Below the pieces are notes generated by a model that saw only the letters and a list, made by a program, of their open reading frames with translations, searched no databases and was not told the DNA's origin. DNA of 64,000 nucleotides from Streptomyces tailanensis. Lineage in GTDB: Bacteria; Actinomycetota; Actinomycetes; Streptomycetales; Streptomycetaceae. Positions within the stretch are counted from its first letter, which is position 1; each line of letters starts with the position of its first letter. Below, piece by piece: positions 59,549 through 64,000 of this stretch. Where the stretch lies: the NCBI RefSeq assembly GCF_008386495.1, contig NZ_VTHJ01000006.1:1-64000 (forward strand), given 5' to 3'. Made by a program: the position numbers and the translations under genes.

Positions 59549-59671
59549 GTCCCAACGTTCAGGTGTCTGTTTCTGTGCTGGTACTTCTGTGCTTGTGCGC
59601 GGGCCCTCTCCCCTACGGCGTATCGTCGCCGTACTCTGCATCCATCCGATGATCGACCCCGAGGAGCCGCG

Positions 59672-60427
59672 ATGCGTGTCGCTCTGTTCCTGACCTGTGT
59701 CAACGACACGCTCTATCCGGATACCGGCCGCGCCGTGGTGAAACTGCTGACCAGGTTGGGTGTCGACGTCGACTTCCCGATGGGGCAGACCTGCTGCGGG
59801 CAGGCGCACTACAACACCGGGTACCGGCATGAGGCGGAGCCGCTGGCCCGGCAGTTCTCCGATGTCTTCAGGGAGTACGAGGCGATCGTGACGCCGTCCG
59901 GCTCCTGCGGGGCGATGGTGCGGGAGCTGTATCCCCGGATGGGTGAGCGGGCCCGGGCGGAGGGGCGCGGGGACACCCTGGCGCGGACGCTCGCGCCGGT
60001 CGTGCCGAAGACGTACGAGCTGACCGAGTTCCTGGTGGACGTGCTGGGTGTGACGGACGTGGGTGCGTACTATCCGCACACCGTGACCTACCACCCGACC
60101 TGCCACGGTCTGCGCGGCCTGGGGCTGGGGGAACGGCCACGCCGGCTCCTCCAGGCGGTCAAGGGACTCGAACTGCGCGAGCTGCCCGGCGCCGACGAGT
60201 GCTGCGGCTTCGGTGGCACGTTCGCCGTGAAGAACTCCGATGTCTCGGCGGCGATGGGTGCCGACAAGGTGCGCAACGCCGAGTCGACGGGCGCCGACGT
60301 GCTGTGCGCCGCCGACAACTCGTGTCTCATGCACATCGGCGGCACGATGACCCGGCTGCGGACCGGGATGCGTCCGGTCCACATCGCCGAGATCCTGGCG
60401 AGTACGGAAGAGGAGCCCCTGGGATGA
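59672..60427 (+). CDS. lutA: L-lactate oxidation Fe-S protein A
   Basis: A 251-residue LutA/GlcF-like protein. Two cysteine-rich CCG domains are clear: GQTCCGQAHYNTGY (near residue 40) and ADECCGFGGTFAVKN (near 180). LutA with LutB and LutC forms the membrane-associated L-lactate dehydrogenase complex of B. subtilis. First gene of the lut operon. ATG 59672 has GAGGAG upstream. Confidence 0.92.
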   Translation: MRVALFLTCVNDTLYPDTGRAVVKLLTRLGVDVDFPMGQTCCGQAHYNTGYRHEAEPLARQFSDVFREYEAIVTPSGSCGAMVRELYPRMGERARAEGRGDTLARTLAPVVPKTYELTEFLVDVLGVTDVGAYYPHTVTYHPTCHGLRGLGLGERPRRLLQAVKGLELRELPGADECCGFGGTFAVKNSDVSAAMGADKVRNAESTGADVLCAADNSCLMHIGGTMTRLRTGMRPVHIAEILASTEEEPLG

Positions 60428-60458
60428 GCCGTCGTACGGAGAAGCCCGGGAGGGCCCT

Positions 60459-61964
60459 ATGAGCGGGACCTTCGTCGGAATGCCGGCGTTCCCGAAGGCC
60501 GCGCACGAGGCCGTGCACAACACGACCCTGCGCGGCAATCTGCGCCACGCCACTCACACGATCCGCGGCAAACGCGCCAAGGCCGTCATGGAGATGTCGG
60601 ACTGGGCGGAACTGCGTGACGCCGGTAAGCGGATCAAGGACCACACCCTTCGTCATCTCGACCGGTACCTCGTGCAGCTGGAGGAGTCGGTCACCGCGGC
60701 CGGCGGCACCGTGCACTGGGCCGCCGACGCCGACGAGGCGAACCGGATCGTGACGTATCTCGTCAAGGCGACCGGTGAGAGCGAGGTCGTCAAGGTCAAG
60801 TCGATGGCGACGCAGGAGATCGGGCTCAACGAGGCGCTGGAGGCCGAGGACATCCACGCCTACGAGACGGATCTCGCCGAGCTCATCGTGCAGTTGGGCA
60901 AGGACCGGCCGTCGCACATCCTCGTCCCGGCGATCCACCGCAACCGGGGTGAGATCCGGGACATCTTCGCGCGCGAGATGAGCGAGTGGGGCCGCCCGGC
61001 TCCCGAGGGTCTGACCGACTCGCCCGCCGAGCTGGCGGAGGCCGCGCGGCTGCATCTGCGGGAGAAGTTCCTGCGCGCCAAGGTCGGGGTCTCCGGCGCC
61101 AACTTCATGGTCGCCGACACCGGCACGCTGGTGGTCGTGGAGTCCGAGGGCAACGGCCGGATGTGCCTCACCCTCCCCGAGACGCTCATCTCGGTCGTCG
61201 GCATCGAGAAGATCGTGCCGACGTGGCAGGACCTGGAGGTCTTCCTCCAGACCCTCCCCCGCTCCTCGACGGCCGAGCGGATGAACCCGTACACCTCGAC
61301 CTGGACGGGCACGACAGACTCCGAGACGGCTGACGGGCCGAGCACCTTCCATCTCGTCCTCATCGACAACGGCCGCACCGACACGCTCGCCGACGAGGTC
61401 GGCCGCCAGGCCCTGCGCTGCATCCGCTGCTCGGCATGTCTCAACGTCTGCCCGGTGTACGAGCGGGCGGGCGGCCACGCGTACGGCTCGGTCTACCCGG
61501 GCCCGATCGGCGCGATCCTCAGCCCCCAACTCCGGGGCACGGCAAGCGAGATCGACGCCTCGCTGCCGTACGCCTCGTCGCTGTGCGGCGCCTGCTACGA
61601 GGTGTGTCCGGTCGCCATCGACATCCCGGAGGTGCTGGTGCACCTGAGGGAGCGGGTCGCACAGGGCGGCCCGGCGACGGAGAAGGGCAACAAGGTCGTG
61701 CTCAAGCCCGCGAAGGGGCATGCCGCCGAGCGGGCGGCGATGCGCGCGGCACGCTGGGCGCTCAGCCACCCCGGCGCGCTGCGCACCGGGCAGCGGCTCG
61801 CGTCCCGCACCCGTCGCCTCCATCCGCGGACGCTGCCGGGCCCCGGCAAGGCGTGGAGCGCGAGCCGTGATCTGCCCGCGGTGCCCGCGGAGCCGTTCCG
61901 CGACTGGTGGCAGCGCACGAACGGCGGGCGTACGAACGGTGGCAAGCAGGAGGGTACGAAGTGA
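60459..61964 (+). CDS. lutB: L-lactate oxidation Fe-S protein B
   Basis: A 501-residue protein. The N-terminal ~300 residues form the LutB/YkgF domain (KVGVSGANFMVADTGTLVVV), and the C-terminal part has two 4Fe-4S motifs, CIRCSACLNVCPVYE and CGACYEVCPVAIDIP. It is the central electron-transfer subunit. ATG 60459 has GGGAGG upstream; the stop overlaps lutC (GTGA). Confidence 0.93.
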   Translation: MSGTFVGMPAFPKAAHEAVHNTTLRGNLRHATHTIRGKRAKAVMEMSDWAELRDAGKRIKDHTLRHLDRYLVQLEESVTAAGGTVHWAADADEANRIVTYLVKATGESEVVKVKSMATQEIGLNEALEAEDIHAYETDLAELIVQLGKDRPSHILVPAIHRNRGEIRDIFAREMSEWGRPAPEGLTDSPAELAEAARLHLREKFLRAKVGVSGANFMVADTGTLVVVESEGNGRMCLTLPETLISVVGIEKIVPTWQDLEVFLQTLPRSSTAERMNPYTSTWTGTTDSETADGPSTFHLVLIDNGRTDTLADEVGRQALRCIRCSACLNVCPVYERAGGHAYGSVYPGPIGAILSPQLRGTASEIDASLPYASSLCGACYEVCPVAIDIPEVLVHLRERVAQGGPATEKGNKVVLKPAKGHAAERAAMRAARWALSHPGALRTGQRLASRTRRLHPRTLPGPGKAWSASRDLPAVPAEPFRDWWQRTNGGRTNGGKQEGTK

Positions 61965-62614
61965 GCAGCAGGGAGCTGATCCTGGGGCGGGTGCGGCGCG
62001 CCCTCGCCGACGTACAGCCGGACGACACGCCGTACGAGCAGGCCGTTCCGCGCGGTTATCTGCGGGAGCACGGTGACCTGAGCGTCGAGGAGACCGTGGA
62101 GCTGCTGGCGGAGAACCTGGCGGACTACCGGGCGATCGTGCACCGCACGGACACCGCCGGGCTCGCCGGAACCATCGCCGGCCTGCTCGCCGCGCACGGA
62201 TCCTCGACGGTCCTCGTACCGCCGGGGCTGCCGCAGGAGTGGCTGGCGGCCACCGAGACGGCACGCGTGGCGGACCGGGTGGAGAGCACTCCCGACGAGT
62301 TGGACCAGGTCGACAGCGTGATCACCGCCTGCGCCCTCGCCATCGCCGAGACCGGCACGATCGTCCTCGACGGCTCCCCCGACCAGGGCCGCCGCCGGAT
62401 CACACTCGTGCCCGACCATCACATCTGCGTCGTACGAGTCCCGGACCAGGTCGTCTCCTCGGTCCCCCAAGCCCTCGAACGCCTCGACCCGACACGCCCG
62501 TTGACCTGGATCTCCGGCCCTTCCGCCACCAGCGACATCGAGCTCGACCGGGTGGAGGGGGTGCACGGTCCGCGCACGCTTGAGGTGGTGCTGGTGGCCC
62601 CGAGCGTCGACTAG
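61961..62614 (+). CDS. lutC: L-lactate oxidation protein C
   Basis: A 217-residue LutC/YkgG (DUF162) protein (SVITACALAIAETGTIVLDG, RRRITLVPDHHICVVR). It is the third component of the lactate-oxidising complex. GTG 61961 overlaps the lutB stop. A GntR-type regulator such as LutR is not seen in the window. Confidence 0.9.
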   Translation: MSSRELILGRVRRALADVQPDDTPYEQAVPRGYLREHGDLSVEETVELLAENLADYRAIVHRTDTAGLAGTIAGLLAAHGSSTVLVPPGLPQEWLAATETARVADRVESTPDELDQVDSVITACALAIAETGTIVLDGSPDQGRRRITLVPDHHICVVRVPDQVVSSVPQALERLDPTRPLTWISGPSATSDIELDRVEGVHGPRTLEVVLVAPSVD

Positions 62615-62632
62615 GACGGGCACAATCGGCCC

Positions 62633-62907
62633 GTGGGGACGGACATTCGGGGATTCGTGGAGTGCCGCACGTGGGGCACGGGGCTCGACATCGGGGAGAC
62701 GGCCTGGTACCCGGCCGTCGAGTTGTCTGCCCCGGCGGCTACGGCTTGCTCTTCTTCGAGGTGCTCTCGCGGCCCAGGAGGCCGTACGCCCTGCGTCCGT
62801 TGATGGGCGGCCTCCCGGACGTCCGCACACCGATCATCCGCGCGGTGATCTTGCTACGTTGGATGGCGACCACGAACGGCAACTCGGGGAGCTTCCATGC
62901 CACATGA
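62633..62907 (+). pseudogene. Small gene with single-base frameshift
   Basis: From GTG 62633 the frame reads sensibly for about 34 residues (TDIRGFVECRTWGTGLDIGE, then TAWYPAVEL), then degenerates. A different frame reads sensibly from about 62733 (CPGGYGLLFFEVLSRPRRPY) to the stop at 62907. One missing base near 62730-62735 would join them into a ~92-residue protein of a streptomycete family of unknown function. Either a true frameshift or a sequence error. It overlaps the methyltransferase start by 11 bases. Confidence 0.55.
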
Positions 62908-63694
62908 CCGTCCTCCGGTGATCAACAGCGGTGTGCCGCACTCGGCGCGGATCTGGAACTACTGGCTGGGCGGGAAGGACTGCTACGAGATCGACCGGCA
63001 GGTCGGTGACGAGATCCGCAGGGCGAACCCCCAGATCGTCGACATCGCCCGCGCCCAGCGGGCGTTTCTGCGACGGACGGTCACACAGCTCACCGAGGAG
63101 ACGGGCCTGCGCCAGTTCCTCGACGTCGGTTCCGGTCTGCCCACGGTGGACAACACCCACGAGGTCGCCCAGCGCATCGCCCCGGACGCGCGGATCGTCT
63201 ACGCCGACCACGACCCGACCGTCCTCGTCCACGCCACGGCCCTGCTCACCAGTTCTCCCGAGGGTGCCACCGCCTACACCGACGCCGACCTGCGCGATCC
63301 GGACAGCATCCTCGAACAGGCCGCGCGCACGCTGGATCTCACGCGCCCCGTCGCCCTGATCCTGCTCGGCGTCGCCGCCCACGTGCCAGACGAGAGCGCG
63401 TACGACATCGTTGCCCGGCTGATGGACGCCCTGCCCGCCGGGAGTCATCTGGTGTTCGGCGACAGCACGGAGGTGTACCGACCGGAGGCGATGCGGGCGA
63501 TGGTCGAGCACTGGAACAAGACGAGCGACAACCCGCGCGTCAACCGCTCCCCCGAGCAACTCGCCCGCTTCTTCGACGGGTTGGAGCTGCTGGAGCCGGG
63601 GCTGCTGTCCGTGGCCCAGTGGCGGGCCGAGCGGGGTGGCTCCGCGGAGCCGTGGGAGGTGGACTGCTTCGGCGGGGTGGGGCGCAAGCCGTAG
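62897..63694 (+). CDS. SAM-dependent methyltransferase (DUF574)
   Basis: A 265-residue protein of the DUF574/SAV2177-like family, strongly expanded in streptomycetes. The N-terminus has the family signature SARIWNYWLGGKDCYEIDRQ, and the SAM site is FLDVGSGLPTVDNTHEVAQR. Acceptor unknown. ATG 62897 overlaps the preceding frameshifted gene. Confidence 0.9.
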   Translation: MPHDRPPVINSGVPHSARIWNYWLGGKDCYEIDRQVGDEIRRANPQIVDIARAQRAFLRRTVTQLTEETGLRQFLDVGSGLPTVDNTHEVAQRIAPDARIVYADHDPTVLVHATALLTSSPEGATAYTDADLRDPDSILEQAARTLDLTRPVALILLGVAAHVPDESAYDIVARLMDALPAGSHLVFGDSTEVYRPEAMRAMVEHWNKTSDNPRVNRSPEQLARFFDGLELLEPGLLSVAQWRAERGGSAEPWEVDCFGGVGRKP

Positions 63695-63700
63695 GTCACG

Positions 63701-64000
63701 TCATGCACCGGCCTCGTCGAGAGCCCTCGCGGCCACCCTCAGGTCCGCGACCAGCCCCGCGTACGCGCTGTCGCGGTCGTCGGCGCGGAGTACGGCCGAG
63801 GGGTGGATGGTGGCGACGACGTACGGCTGATCATCCTGTTCGAGCACTCCCGGCGGCAGGTTCAGCAGTGCGCCCCGGTCCTTGGTGACCCGGAAGGAGC
63901 TGCCCATCAGGGCCTTCGCGGCGGTCGCGCCGAGGACCACCACGGCCTCGGGCCGCACCAGACGCAGTTCGGCGAGCAGCCAGGGGCGGCAGGCGGCGAC
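63701..64000 (-). CDS. Uracil-DNA-glycosylase-family protein, partial
   Basis: The gene continues beyond the right edge; only the C-terminal ~98 residues are visible. They show RPEAVVVLGATAAKALMG, then KDRGALLNLPPG and the IHPSAVLRADDR motif typical of family 4/UdgX-type uracil-DNA glycosylases. The N-terminal Fe-S cysteines and the uracil-recognition motif are outside the window, so the subtype is uncertain. Confidence 0.8.
   Translation of the reverse strand, partial: VAACRPWLLAELRLVRPEAVVVLGATAAKALMGSSFRVTKDRGALLNLPPGVLEQDDQPYVVATIHPSAVLRADDRDSAYAGLVADLRVAARALDEAGA

Overview
The window is high-GC actinobacterial chromosome and almost certainly Streptomyces or a close relative. Codon third positions are strongly GC-biased, GTG starts are common, lipoproteins carry Tat-like signals, and there are families typical of streptomycetes (DUF5999, DUF574 methyltransferase, deazaflavin-type DUF385 protein, DtxR-type iron box). 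No tRNA, rRNA, CRISPR array, insertion sequence or prophage was seen.

Layout. 1-1430: a hairpin at the left edge and a LuxR-type regulator. 1431-2053: non-coding, with seven ~46-bp tandem repeats. 2054-8258: a Tat/lipoprotein sugar-type ABC importer (binding protein, ATPase, permease), an amidohydrolase and a MarR regulator. 8291-16296 (leftward) and 16591-19308 (rightward): a divergent catabolic locus. Leftward it holds ferredoxin, ferredoxin reductase, an acetoacetate-decarboxylase-family protein, aldehyde dehydrogenase, class III extradiol dioxygenase, FAH-family hydrolase, a second aldehyde dehydrogenase and a glutamine-amidotransferase hydrolase. Rightward it holds a glutamine-synthetase-like ligase and a cytochrome P450. 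19427-23971: assorted small genes, including a TetR/DUF1304 pair with a double operator and a frameshifted lipoprotein. 24108-27294: an aryl-alcohol/aldehyde dehydrogenase operon diverging from its MarR regulator. 27442-46618: mostly housekeeping or single-gene units (STAS protein, PRPP synthetase, DUF4230, VanZ, PHP, HAD, VanX-like peptidase, epimerase, kinase, FBP zinc protein, erythromycin-esterase-like protein, FUSC exporter, lactonase, iron-boxed DUF2470 protein, pentapeptide protein, GNAT, PIG-L, aminopeptidase). 46674-59489: a complete L-rhamnose regulon (LacI regulator, BNR-type secreted enzyme, mutarotase, ABC importer, isomerase, aldolase/dehydrogenase fusion, kinase). 59672-62614: lutABC lactate oxidation. 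62633-64000: a frameshifted small gene, a methyltransferase and a partial uracil-DNA glycosylase.

How the genes work together. The rhamnose genes form a closed route: import, mutarotation, isomerisation, phosphorylation, then cleavage to DHAP and L-lactaldehyde. The dehydrogenase half of the fusion oxidises lactaldehyde to lactate, and the adjacent LutABC can oxidise that to pyruvate. The most interesting locus is 7.6-19.3 kb. It combines gamma-glutamylation (GS-like ligase plus PuuD-like hydrolase and PuuC-like dehydrogenase) with a P450 electron chain and an HpaD/HpaE/FAH-like meta-cleavage branch. Both divergent promoters and the marR promoter carry the same short operator placed against the -10 box, so the locus looks like one regulon for an amine, possibly an aromatic amine. 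The substrate cannot be read from the sequence.

A dispersed repeat occurs four times, each time between two co-directional genes and each time in the same orientation relative to transcription.
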